DNA of 64,000 nucleotides from VXNJ01 sp009840625 (GTDB taxonomy: Bacteria > Chloroflexota > UBA11872 > VXNJ01): the NCBI GenBank assembly GCA_965207915.1, contig OZ242304.1, positions 558,001 through 622,000 of the forward strand. The letters are read 5' to 3'. Position numbers and translations under genes: made by a program. Below the pieces are notes generated by a model. The model was not told where the DNA came from and did no database searches. It saw only the letters and a program-made list of their open reading frames with translations. This document shows positions 7,989-16,579 of the stretch, in pieces. Position 1 is the stretch's first letter; every line of letters begins with the position of its first letter.

Positions 7989-9242
7989 ATGAAAAAAATT
8001 GGCACGGTCTTTATTACGGTGGTCGTTCTTGCCGCCCTAGCGGCGATTCTGGCGGCCTGCAACGGGGAGGAAGCCGAACCGGCGACGGCGCCGGCTCCGG
8101 CCCCGGCAACTCCCGCCCCGGCACCCGAACCTGAACCGGAGCCAGCCGCCCCGGCCGAGCCGTTTCGAATTGGCGTAATGGAATCGCTGACCGGTCCCGG
8201 CGAGACGTATGGAACCGTCGCGGTCCAGGCCAAACAGATGGCGGTTGACGAGATAAACGCCGCCGGCGGAATCAACGGTCGGCCCTTGGAGCTGGTGGTC
8301 GAGGATTCCAAATGCAACGCCCAGGACTCGATAACGGCTTACCGGAAGCTGACCGACGTCGACGGAATCAAGATCATCCTCGGGACGTCCTGCTCCGGGG
8401 CGATGCTGGGCGCCGCTCCGCTGGCCGAGGAAGAGGGCGTCATTTTGTTCTCGGGCCTGGCGACCAATCCAGACATTGCCGAGGCCGGGGACTACATCTT
8501 CCGCACCTCGCTTAACGACATCCTGGTCGGCATCGACACCGGCAACACGCTGTGGGCCGACGGGGTTCGCCAACTGGCCACTATCACCGAATCCACGGAT
8601 TACGCCGAGGGCGTAAGGCGCACTACGGTCGAGCAGTTCGAAAAACGCGGCGGGGAGGTGGTCGCGGCCGAGCAGTATGCATCGGATGTGACCGATTTCC
8701 GCAGCCAGTTGACCAAACTGGTAGCCGCCCAGCCCGACGCCATCCATATCTCCGCACAAGGCGAGTTTGCCGGCGGGACGGTGATCAAGCAGCTTCGGGA
8801 GATCGGCTACGACGGGCCGCTTTATTCGGAAATAGTGCCGGCCGGTACGACCGCGCTGGAGATTGCCGGCGACGCCGCAACCGGGTTGAAAGCAGTCTTC
8901 GTCGATCTCGACCCGGCCAATGCCAAGGGCCAGGAGGTTCTCGGCAACTTCAGGGCCCGCTACGACTACGTGACCCTGCCTTGGTACCTGGGATCGGCCT
9001 ACGATGACGTCTACATCGCCGCCGAGTGCTTGAAGCAAACCGGCGACGACCAGGACGCCGACGGGTTCCGCGACTGCATGTATGCGATCACCTGGAGCGG
9101 TGCGATCGGCACCGATTACAGCTTTGACGAGAAGGGCGAAGTAGTCGGCCTGTCCAATGTGGTCGTCGAAATCCTGCCCGTGGCCGAGCGCACTGAGGAA
9201 AACTACGGTTACCGCGTTCTGGGGCCGGCCCCGACCGAATAG
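7989..9242 (+). CDS. livK: Branched-chain amino acid ABC transporter, substrate-binding lipoprotein
   Basis: Captures the substrate outside the membrane and delivers it to the LivHM channel. A lipoprotein signal peptide is clear (MKKIG start, hydrophobic core, LAAC with Cys24 as the acylated residue). It is followed by a Pro/Ala/Glu linker (about residues 28-55) and a type I periplasmic-binding domain (FRIGVMESLTGPGETYG, then INAAGGINGR). The ATG at 7989 is preceded by GGGGAAA. It is the first gene of a five-gene operon. True ligands may be amino acids, amides or aromatic acids, since the family is broad. Confidence 0.88.
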   Translation: MKKIGTVFITVVVLAALAAILAACNGEEAEPATAPAPAPATPAPAPEPEPEPAAPAEPFRIGVMESLTGPGETYGTVAVQAKQMAVDEINAAGGINGRPLELVVEDSKCNAQDSITAYRKLTDVDGIKIILGTSCSGAMLGAAPLAEEEGVILFSGLATNPDIAEAGDYIFRTSLNDILVGIDTGNTLWADGVRQLATITESTDYAEGVRRTTVEQFEKRGGEVVAAEQYASDVTDFRSQLTKLVAAQPDAIHISAQGEFAGGTVIKQLREIGYDGPLYSEIVPAGTTALEIAGDAATGLKAVFVDLDPANAKGQEVLGNFRARYDYVTLPWYLGSAYDDVYIAAECLKQTGDDQDADGFRDCMYAITWSGAIGTDYSFDEKGEVVGLSNVVVEILPVAERTEENYGYRVLGPAPTE

Positions 9243-9272
9243 CGGCCAGAGCCGCCGCCCGCCCGCACGGCC

Positions 9273-10631
9273 GTGATCAGCAACCCGGTCGCAGCTCTCC
9301 GCAACCAGGGGCGGCTGGCCGCGATCGGGTTGTCGCTGCTGGTGGTTGCCTACCTGGCCTGGAAGGTGGGGCAGTCGCCGCAGCAGGCACTTCAGTTTGC
9401 GTTCAATGGACTGGCGGTGGGAGCGATTTACGCGCTCCTGGCGATGGGCTTCACGCTCGTCTACAGCACGGTCTGGTTCTTCGATCTTTATTACGGCGCG
9501 GCCGCGACGCTGGGTGCCTACGGCGTCTTTTATCTACGGTCTTCGGACGCCCTTTACGGCCGCTATGAGGTGGCCAATCCCGTCATCAACATCGTCCTTG
9601 CGGTGGTGGTCGGCGGCGTAATCGCCTGGGCGGTGCACGCCGGGCCGCTGGCCCGACTGCAGGACAAGCTGCCGAAGCCTGCCTACCGCGGCGTGGTCGC
9701 CGCGCTGGGGCTCTCGGGCGGCGCCTACACCCTCGCCCTGCTTTCATACCCCGAACACCTGCGACTGCTGCTGGCTCCGGCGATCGGGTTGGCGGTGGCG
9801 GTTCTGGCCGGACGGCTGGTTATTTGGCTCCTGGGGCAAATCACCGCCGGAACCGGAAATGGCGCCAAGGCGCTGGCGGGTATGGTCGGAATCGCTTGCG
9901 GCCTCGCGGCCGGATTCCTGCTGGCCGGGGCGGACGGGTCGGAACTCTACCTGAGCTGGCTGCTCACGTGCCTCCTGGCCGGCTCGGTCGGCCTGGCGCT
10001 TTACCGCGGGTTGTACGTCCACATGCGCGAACGGGCCAATTCGCCGCTGATCATGTTGGTTGCCTCGCTCGGGGTGTTGCTGAGCTTCACCGCGTTTATT
10101 TCGATCGCCTTCGAGAGCGCGCCGCGGCCGTTGCCGGAAACTTTCGGATCGACTTCGATAAGCGTGGCCGGAGCCTACATAAAGGGATTCAACATCTTTG
10201 CGATCGGCGTCGCCCTGCTGGGGTTCGCGGCCATGTGGATCATGCTGCAAAAAACCGCGTTCGGGCGGGCGGTGCGGGCCATCGGCGACGATGAGCAGGT
10301 TGCCAAGGTGGTCGGAATCAACACGGTAGTGGTCGTATCGATCGTCTTTTTCATCGGCGCCGCCTACGCCGCCCTGGCCGGCCTGCTGAGCGGACACGAT
10401 ACCGCGATTCAACCGAAGATGGGGCTGCTGCTGCTGCTCAAAGGCTGGATCGCTTCCGTGGTCGGCGGTATCGGCAATCTCTACGGGGCGATCCTGGGCG
10501 GGTTCGTACTGGGAATGGTCGAGCAGTTCGGCATCTGGGACCTGGCCGGCGAATGGCGCGACGCGATAGCTTTCGTCCTGCTGATCCTTTTCCTGTCCTT
10601 CTGGCCGAACGGCCTCCTGCCCCGGAAATAG
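9273..10631 (+). CDS. livH: Branched-chain amino acid ABC transporter permease LivH, with internal expansion
   Basis: Inner-membrane channel subunit. The conserved LivH start (NGLAVGAIYALLAMGFTLVYST) and end (GWIASVVGGIGNLYGAILGG) are present. The protein has 452 residues against about 290-310 for typical LivH. The extra length is a block of roughly 120 residues (about 105-230) holding additional hydrophobic segments and a short cytoplasmic-like stretch. The start is GTG 9273, 30 bases after livK. The next gene starts three bases after the stop. Confidence 0.85.
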   Translation: MISNPVAALRNQGRLAAIGLSLLVVAYLAWKVGQSPQQALQFAFNGLAVGAIYALLAMGFTLVYSTVWFFDLYYGAAATLGAYGVFYLRSSDALYGRYEVANPVINIVLAVVVGGVIAWAVHAGPLARLQDKLPKPAYRGVVAALGLSGGAYTLALLSYPEHLRLLLAPAIGLAVAVLAGRLVIWLLGQITAGTGNGAKALAGMVGIACGLAAGFLLAGADGSELYLSWLLTCLLAGSVGLALYRGLYVHMRERANSPLIMLVASLGVLLSFTAFISIAFESAPRPLPETFGSTSISVAGAYIKGFNIFAIGVALLGFAAMWIMLQKTAFGRAVRAIGDDEQVAKVVGINTVVVVSIVFFIGAAYAALAGLLSGHDTAIQPKMGLLLLLKGWIASVVGGIGNLYGAILGGFVLGMVEQFGIWDLAGEWRDAIAFVLLILFLSFWPNGLLPRK

Positions 10632-10634
10632 GCC

Positions 10635-11690
10635 GTGTTCGAGGGTTCGTCGCTGCAGTCCGGATTACGGCACTTGCAGGCAGACCCGCGCGGGTTCTGC
10701 GTTGCCCACCTGGGCAGCATCGAGCTGTGGGCAACCGTGGTGGTCATCGGGTGGGCCTTTGCGTTCATGCTCTGGCAGGGCGTTGGGTTTGCGATCACGG
10801 TGGGCACGGTGTTCGGGATCTGGGCGATTCTTGCCGTCAGCCTGAACCTTGTGCTGGGATTCACCGGCCTGCTGTCGGTCGGGCACATCGGATTCTTCGG
10901 CGTCGGCGCCTATGCGGTAGCGATCCTGACCTCCGATCCCGCCTATGAGCAGCTCCGAACTGAATCGATTCCGACTTACGGTTGGCCCTTTTTCGCCGCC
11001 CTGCCGATCAGCGTCCTGGCGGCCGGGCTAGTGGCCCTGGCGGTAGGGATCGCCTTCAACCGTTTCCGCGACGACATCTACGTCCTGGTCTCGTTCGGCT
11101 TCGCCATCATCGCCTTCAACGTGTTCCTGAATTGGCGGGGCGTTACCCGCGGGGCATTTGGGATCCACGAGATCGCCACCCCGGCCGTAGGCGGCTGGGT
11201 GTTTGACGGCGAACTTGAATTCCTGATTCTGGTGCTTGCGTTTCTCGGACTTGCCGTGCTGATCTCCTATCTGCTGGTAACTTCCTCGTTCGGACGGGTG
11301 CTGACGGCTATCCGCGAGGACGAGACGGCAATCGAGGTCTTCGGCTACCGCGCGACCCACTACAAACTTTCCATCTGGGTAATTTCGGCAATGATGGCTG
11401 GATTGGCGGGCGGGCTGTTCGCCAGTTGGACAAGCTTCATCGACCCGAACTCGTTCCTGCTGCTGGAATCGGTTCTGCTGGTTTCAATCGTGATCCTGGG
11501 CGGACTGGCATCGATCCGCGGTTCGCTGATCGGCGCGATGGCGTTCGTGCTGCTTGAGGAAGGGATGAGGTTCATCCCGTTCATTCCTACCGAGTACGTC
11601 GGTCAGGGGCGGCAGGTGGTGCTGGGCATCATGCTGGTCCTGCTCATGCTCTACCGACCACAGGGCCTGGTCGGAAGGTACCGGCTGTGA
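10635..11690 (+). CDS. livM: Branched-chain amino acid ABC transporter permease LivM
   Basis: Second membrane subunit, pairing with LivH. At 351 residues it has the LivM hallmark regions SLNLVLGFTGLLSVGHIGFFGVGAY and AIREDETAIEVFGY (the cytoplasmic coupling loop), then GGLASIRGSLIGA near the C-terminus. It starts at GTG 10635. Its stop overlaps the start of livG by four bases, a sign of translational coupling. Confidence 0.9.
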   Translation: MFEGSSLQSGLRHLQADPRGFCVAHLGSIELWATVVVIGWAFAFMLWQGVGFAITVGTVFGIWAILAVSLNLVLGFTGLLSVGHIGFFGVGAYAVAILTSDPAYEQLRTESIPTYGWPFFAALPISVLAAGLVALAVGIAFNRFRDDIYVLVSFGFAIIAFNVFLNWRGVTRGAFGIHEIATPAVGGWVFDGELEFLILVLAFLGLAVLISYLLVTSSFGRVLTAIREDETAIEVFGYRATHYKLSIWVISAMMAGLAGGLFASWTSFIDPNSFLLLESVLLVSIVILGGLASIRGSLIGAMAFVLLEEGMRFIPFIPTEYVGQGRQVVLGIMLVLLMLYRPQGLVGRYRL

Positions 11691-12448
11691 ACGAACCCGG
11701 GCAATCCGGGGCGGAGTCCCACGCCCTTCAAACCGATGGCATTTCCAAGCACTTCGGCGCGGTCCGCGCGATAGACGAACTGACTCTCGCCATCAGGCGG
11801 GGCGTGACCACCAGCGTCGTCGGACCCAACGGATCCGGCAAATCGACGCTGGTCAACGTCCTCAGCGGAGTCCTGCCGCTCGACGGCGGGCTGGTGATCA
11901 TCGACGGGCAAGGTTTACGGGTCGTTCGCTCGCACGACATATCGCAGCGCGGCCTGACTCGTACCTTCCAGGAGGTGCGCCTTTTCGACCAGATCAAGGT
12001 GATCGACAACATCCTCGTGGTCCTGACCGAGCGGCGCCTGGTCCCCGCGCTTCTGCAGCGGCGCAACCGTGGCCTTTACGGACGGGCGCGCGAGATTCTG
12101 GAGTTGGTCGGCATGTGGGAGAAGCGGGACGCGCTGGCCGGCGAACTCTCCTACGGCCAGCGCAAATTGATCGAGATCGGCCGCGCCCTGGCGATGGGCG
12201 CCGAAATCTATCTCCTCGATGAGCCGTTCGCCGGCCTGTTTCCGCAGATGGTCGAACGGGTGAATGCCATCCTGCGGCAGATGCGCGAAGAAAGGCGCAC
12301 CATTGTGTTCATCTCGCACAACATGGAGATTGTGCGCGAACTTTCCGACCAAATCGTGGTCCTGGAAAGCGGCTCGCTGCTGGCCGAAGGCCAAGTCGAA
12401 CCGGTGCTGGCAAGCCCGGAAGTCATCGAGGCCTATCTTGGTGAATGA
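11687..12448 (+). CDS. livG: Branched-chain amino acid ABC transporter ATP-binding protein LivG
   Basis: One of the two ATPases that drive uptake. Walker A is GPNGSGKST at residues 46-54; the family-specific signature is LSYGQRK; Walker B is IYLLDEPFAGL, with the switch histidine in FISHNME. The insertion of about 25 residues between Walker A and the signature is typical of LivG. It starts at GTG 11687 within the livM stop (GTGA overlap). Confidence 0.92.
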   Translation: MNEPGQSGAESHALQTDGISKHFGAVRAIDELTLAIRRGVTTSVVGPNGSGKSTLVNVLSGVLPLDGGLVIIDGQGLRVVRSHDISQRGLTRTFQEVRLFDQIKVIDNILVVLTERRLVPALLQRRNRGLYGRAREILELVGMWEKRDALAGELSYGQRKLIEIGRALAMGAEIYLLDEPFAGLFPQMVERVNAILRQMREERRTIVFISHNMEIVRELSDQIVVLESGSLLAEGQVEPVLASPEVIEAYLGE

Positions 12449-12460
12449 CCGGGTGCAGCG

Positions 12461-13174
12461 GTGATGCTGCTCGAACTGGAAAACGTCTCCGTCCGCTACG
12501 GAGCGGTCAACGCCTTAGCCGAGGCCTGTATTCGGGCCGGCGGCGGCGAGATGGTCGCGGTGATGGGTCCCAACGGGGCCGGCAAGTCGACCGTCCTGAA
12601 GGCGGTGATGGGGCTGGCGCCGGTGGTTGAGGGAACGGTTCGCTGGCGCGGCCGGCCGCTGGCGGCGGCGACCCACCAGATTGTCAAGCAGGGAATCGCG
12701 TTCGTGCCCCAGGGGCGCAGGGTGTTCACGCACCTGACGGTGGAGGAAAACCTGGAGATGGGGTGTCTATATCTGGGCGATCGCCGCGAACGGCGGCGGC
12801 GGCTTGATTCGGTGCTCGATCTGTTTCCGGTCCTGGGCCAGAAGCGGGGCGATCTGGCCAGCCAGATGTCGGGCGGGCAGCAACAGATGCTGGCGCTGGG
12901 GCGCGGGCTCATGGCCGCTCCGCAAGTGCTGCTATTGGATGAACCGACCCTGGGACTGGCCCCCATCGTGGTCAAGGAGGTGTTCGCCAAGGTCTCCGAA
13001 ATCAACCGCCGCCTGGGTACCACCACTCTGATAGTCGAGCACAACATCAAGGGGGTGCTCGACATCGTCGACCGGGCCTATGTGCTCGATCGCGGGCGGG
13101 TGGTCCATGACGGTGACCCGCAAACGGTCCGCGAATCCGACATCCTGACCGAAGTGTTTCTGGGCGCGGCCTAA
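12461..13174 (+). CDS. livF: Branched-chain amino acid ABC transporter ATP-binding protein LivF
   Basis: Second ATPase of the transporter, 237 residues. Walker A is GPNGAGKST; the signature is MSGGQQQMLALGRGL; Walker B is VLLLDEPTLGLAP; the switch is IVEHN. The start is either GTG 12461 or the adjacent ATG 12464. It is the last gene of the liv operon and is followed by a short stem-loop. Confidence 0.92.
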   Translation: MMLLELENVSVRYGAVNALAEACIRAGGGEMVAVMGPNGAGKSTVLKAVMGLAPVVEGTVRWRGRPLAAATHQIVKQGIAFVPQGRRVFTHLTVEENLEMGCLYLGDRRERRRRLDSVLDLFPVLGQKRGDLASQMSGGQQQMLALGRGLMAAPQVLLLDEPTLGLAPIVVKEVFAKVSEINRRLGTTTLIVEHNIKGVLDIVDRAYVLDRGRVVHDGDPQTVRESDILTEVFLGAA

Positions 13175-13175
13175 C

Positions 13176-13191
13176 AACCCGCGACGGGGTT
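13176..13191 (+). terminator. Possible stem-loop terminator after liv operon
   Basis: AACCC and GGGTT pair around a six-base loop two bases after the livF stop. The T tract is weak, so an intrinsic terminator is only possible. Confidence 0.3.
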
Positions 13192-13229
13192 TGCTATCCC
13201 GGCCGCCGGGCAGGCAGCGCGCCAGTGGG

Positions 13230-13302
13230 AGCGGGGGACGGGGCTCGAACCCGCAACATCCAGCTTGGAAGGCTAGCGCTCTACCAGTTGAGCTACCCCC
13301 GC
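13230..13302 (-). tRNA. tRNA-Gly (anticodon UCC)
   Basis: The minus strand folds as a complete cloverleaf. The acceptor stem is GCGGGGG paired with CCCCCGC (seven pairs), and the D arm is TAGCTCAACTGGTAGAGC. The anticodon stem CTAGC/GCTGG carries loop CTTCCAA with anticodon TCC, and the T arm contains GGTTCGAGCC. The discriminator base is T and the 3' CCA is not encoded. It lies between the liv operon and the permease array on the opposite strand. Confidence 0.95.
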
Positions 13303-13415
13303 CGGAGCGCCAGATTTTAGTAGCCGTCCGGTTGGCATGTGGTAGGCTCCTCCCCATTTTTTGATTATCATGGCGGCACGGCAGTGCGGTAAAGCGTTAG
13401 TGGGCGGGGTTGCTG

Positions 13416-14357
13416 ATGGCCGGTGCGATTGCAGGTCCGGATCCTGCGGCGACGCTGCGCAGGCGGCTGGGCCTCACCTACCGGGGCGGCGCTTCGGCGT
13501 ACCTCTTCGTGCTGCCATCGATCGTTTTTATCGGCGTATTCGTGATCGTCCCGATCTTTGCGGCGCTTTTCTATTCGTTCAACGATTACGACCTGTTGAC
13601 CGCGCCTGAATTCGCGGGCCTTAAGAACTACGAGCTGATCGGCAAGGAACCGCGCTTTTGGCCGTCGATCCGCAATACGATTTTCTTCGCCTTCGGCACA
13701 GTACCGACCGGCATCATCACCTCGCTGCTGCTCGCGGTCTTGATCAACCGCGCAATCCGCGGAATTTACTTCTTCCGGGCCATGTTCTACATGCCGGTGG
13801 TCTCTTCCTTCGTCTCGGTCTCGCTGATCTTCCTTTGGATGTACGAGCCGCAGTTCGGACTGGCCAACCAAGTGCTCGAATTCCTGGGTTTTGCCCGTTC
13901 TAAGTGGCTGCGCGGACCCGAGACCGCCATGGTGGCAATCATCATGATGAGCATCTGGAAGAACATGGGCCTGAACATGGTCATCTACCTGGCCGGCCTG
14001 CAGTCGATACCGCCGCACCTCTACGAGGCGGCCGAGATCGACGGGGCAGGGAGGCTTTCCAAGATGTTCCGGATAACCGTCCCGCTGCTGGCACCGACCA
14101 CCTATTTCGTGGTAATCGTCTACTTCATCGGCGCGCTGCAGATGTTCGTGCAGGTTTTCATCATGGCCTGCGAGCCGCAGGGCAACTGTGGCGGACCGCT
14201 GGATGCGACGATTACGATCGTGCTCCTCATCTACCTCGAGGCGTTCAACAACCTGCGCATGGGCTTTGCCTCCGCGCTGTCCTTCATCCTGTTTGTGGTC
14301 ATCGGCCTGGTGACAATCGTGAACGCCAGGTTGCTCCAGTACGAAATCGGCTACTGA
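13416..14357 (+). CDS. MalF-type sugar ABC transporter permease, array copy 1
   Basis: Six-helix inner-membrane permease of the carbohydrate uptake type (MalF/UgpA-like). The ATP-coupling EAA loop is visible as YEAAEIDGAGRLSKMF. The N-terminus carries the short basic stretch RRRLGLTYRGGA, shared by all four copies. A pair of cysteines (ACEPQGNCGG) lies in the last extracytoplasmic loop. The start is ATG 13416, after GGGCGGGG; an in-frame TTG lies two codons upstream. No MalG-type partner, binding protein or ATPase is adjacent. Confidence 0.85.
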   Translation: MAGAIAGPDPAATLRRRLGLTYRGGASAYLFVLPSIVFIGVFVIVPIFAALFYSFNDYDLLTAPEFAGLKNYELIGKEPRFWPSIRNTIFFAFGTVPTGIITSLLLAVLINRAIRGIYFFRAMFYMPVVSSFVSVSLIFLWMYEPQFGLANQVLEFLGFARSKWLRGPETAMVAIIMMSIWKNMGLNMVIYLAGLQSIPPHLYEAAEIDGAGRLSKMFRITVPLLAPTTYFVVIVYFIGALQMFVQVFIMACEPQGNCGGPLDATITIVLLIYLEAFNNLRMGFASALSFILFVVIGLVTIVNARLLQYEIGY

Positions 14358-14536
14358 GAGGGACAAGACCGGATCGCTGCCCCCGGCGAGGAATTCTTGC
14401 CCGGCTAAAGAAGAGCCCGAAGCGCTCCTAGCTTAGACTTTGCAAGCGCTTGCCGACGCTAATCGGCTGGCTGTGCGCATTTGAAGTAAGACATCGTGAC
14501 GCCACAGCGCACCCTCAGGGGAGTCACTACTTAATC

Positions 14537-15484
14537 ATGCAGGCCAACGACGTTTTCGGCCCACCGCCCCGCATGACCCTGCGGCGCAGACTCGGGCTCA
14601 CCTACCGCGGCGGCGCGACCTCCTACATGTTCGTGCTGCCTTCGGTCCTCTTCATCGGCGTGTTCGTAATCGTGCCGATCGCCGGTGCCCTGTATTACTC
14701 GTTCACCAACTACGACCTTCTTACCGCCCCTGAGTGGTCAGGCATCAAGAACTACCAACTCATCGGCAAGGAACCGCGATTCGTGCCTGCGGTCCGCAAC
14801 ACGGTGTTTTTCGCCTTCGGGACCGTTCCCGCCGGGGTGATTACCTCGCTGCTGCTGGCGGTGCTGGTCAATCGCGCGATCCGCGGGATCTACTTCTTCC
14901 GGGCCATGTTCTACATGCCGGTTGTCTCCTCGTTCGTCTCGGTCTCGCTGATCTGGCTCTGGATGTACGAACCCCAGTTCGGGCTGGCCAACGATTTATT
15001 GCGGGCGATGGATTTGCCGGCTTCCAAGTGGCTGCGCGGACCTGAAACGGCGCTCCTGGCAATCGTCCTGATGAGCATCTGGAAGAACATGGGCCTGAAC
15101 ATGGTCATCTACCTGGCCGGCCTGCAGGGGATTCCGCCGCACCTCTACGAGGCGGCCGAGATCGACGGGGCGGGCCGCCTCTCGCAGATGTTCCGGATAA
15201 CCGTCCCGCTGCTGGCACCGACCACCTATTTCGTGGTAATCGTCTACTTCATCGGCGCGCTGCAGATGTTCGTGCAGGTTTTCATCATGGCCTGTCAGGA
15301 CGCGCAGGGTCTCTGCGGGGGACCGGTCGATGCGACTGTGACGATCGTGCTGCTGATATATATCGAAGCCTTCGCCAATTTGCGCATGGGGTTTGCGGCC
15401 GCGCTGTCGTTCATCTTGTTTGCGGTCATTGGGTTGATCACGATCATCAACTCAAAATTGCTCGAATACGAGATCGGCTACTAA
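14537..15484 (+). CDS. MalF-type sugar ABC transporter permease, array copy 2
   Basis: Paralogue of copy 1 with the same length and the same EAA loop (EAAEIDGAGRLSQMF). The differences concentrate in the first extracytoplasmic region (PEWSGIKNYQLIGKEPRFVPAV) and in the last loop (CQDAQGLCGG), where transporter partners or substrates are met. The start is ATG 14537; an AGGGGAG lies about 13 bases upstream, which is rather far. A further in-frame start at 14450 would add 29 residues with no counterpart in the other copies. The 179-base gap before it can hold its own promoter. Confidence 0.85.
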   Translation: MQANDVFGPPPRMTLRRRLGLTYRGGATSYMFVLPSVLFIGVFVIVPIAGALYYSFTNYDLLTAPEWSGIKNYQLIGKEPRFVPAVRNTVFFAFGTVPAGVITSLLLAVLVNRAIRGIYFFRAMFYMPVVSSFVSVSLIWLWMYEPQFGLANDLLRAMDLPASKWLRGPETALLAIVLMSIWKNMGLNMVIYLAGLQGIPPHLYEAAEIDGAGRLSQMFRITVPLLAPTTYFVVIVYFIGALQMFVQVFIMACQDAQGLCGGPVDATVTIVLLIYIEAFANLRMGFAAALSFILFAVIGLITIINSKLLEYEIGY

Positions 15485-15622
15485 AAGGCTCGAATTCGCC
15501 CGCCGGCGCCCTGGCCGGTTGAGGAGTTCGAATATGCTTCACCGTCTCGCAAGACCCTGGCGCGCAGTGCGCCTCGGCATGCTCGACCCCGGCGGCGCCC
15601 TCAGCGTCGGGTGCGGCGCCAG

Positions 15623-16558
15623 ATGATCGACCGAAGCAGCCTGCAGCAGGCGCTCCGGCGGCGATTCCGGCTCACCTACCGGGGCGGGGCGACCGCGTAC
15701 CTGTTCGTACTGCCCTCGGTCATCTTCATCGGCGTTTTCGTAATCGTCCCGATCGTCGGGGCGCTCTATTACTCGTTTACCAACTACGACCTTTTGACTC
15801 CGCCGGAATGGGTGGGTCTGAAGAACTATCAGGTCATCGGCAAAGAACCGCGCTTCTGGCCGTCGGTCCGCAACACCATGCTGTTCGCGCTGGGCACGGT
15901 CCCCGCCGGGGTGATTACCTCGCTGCTGCTGGCGGTGCTGGTGAACCGCGCGATCCGCGGGATCTACTTCTTCCGGGCCATGTTCTACATGCCGGTTGTC
16001 TCCTCGTTCGTCTCGGTCTCGCTGATCTTCCTGTGGATGTACGAGCCGCAGTTCGGACTGGCCAACGCGTTTCTGCGGGCGCTCGACCTGCCGGCGTCGA
16101 AGTGGCTGCGCGGGCCCGAGACCGCCCTTTTCGCAATCATCCTGATGAGCATCTGGAAGAACATGGGCCTGAACATGGTCATCTACCTGGCCGGCCTGCA
16201 GGGGATTCCACCGCATCTCTACGAGGCGGCCGAAATCGACGGCGCGGGCCGCCTCTCGCAGATGTTCCGGATCACGGTGCCGCTGCTGGCCCCGACCACC
16301 TACTTCGTGGTCATCGTCTACTTCATCGGCGCCCTGCAGATGTTCGTGCAGGTATTCATCATGTCCTGCAACGATCCGGCCGGATCGTGCGGCGGACCGC
16401 TGGACTCCACGATCACAATCGTGATGCTCATTTATCTGGAGGCGTTTCTGGCTCTGCGGATGGGGTTCGCAGCCGCGCTGTCGTTCATCCTCTTCGTCCT
16501 TATCGGGGCGGTAACGATCCTGAACGCTCGGGTCCTGAGCTACGAGATCGGATACTGA
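15623..16558 (+). CDS. MalF-type sugar ABC transporter permease, array copy 3
   Basis: Third paralogue, closest to copy 2 in the middle of the protein: LRALDLPASKWLRGPETALF against LRAMDLPASKWLRGPETALL. It has the EAA loop EAAEIDGAGRLSQMF and the cysteine pair SCNDPAGSCGG. The start is ATG 15623, or GTG 15611 four codons upstream; neither has a strong ribosome-binding site. The TnpB element begins 21 bases after its stop codon. Confidence 0.85.
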   Translation: MIDRSSLQQALRRRFRLTYRGGATAYLFVLPSVIFIGVFVIVPIVGALYYSFTNYDLLTPPEWVGLKNYQVIGKEPRFWPSVRNTMLFALGTVPAGVITSLLLAVLVNRAIRGIYFFRAMFYMPVVSSFVSVSLIFLWMYEPQFGLANAFLRALDLPASKWLRGPETALFAIILMSIWKNMGLNMVIYLAGLQGIPPHLYEAAEIDGAGRLSQMFRITVPLLAPTTYFVVIVYFIGALQMFVQVFIMSCNDPAGSCGGPLDSTITIVMLIYLEAFLALRMGFAAALSFILFVLIGAVTILNARVLSYEIGY

Positions 16559-16579
16559 AACAGCCGCCTCGACGGCCGA

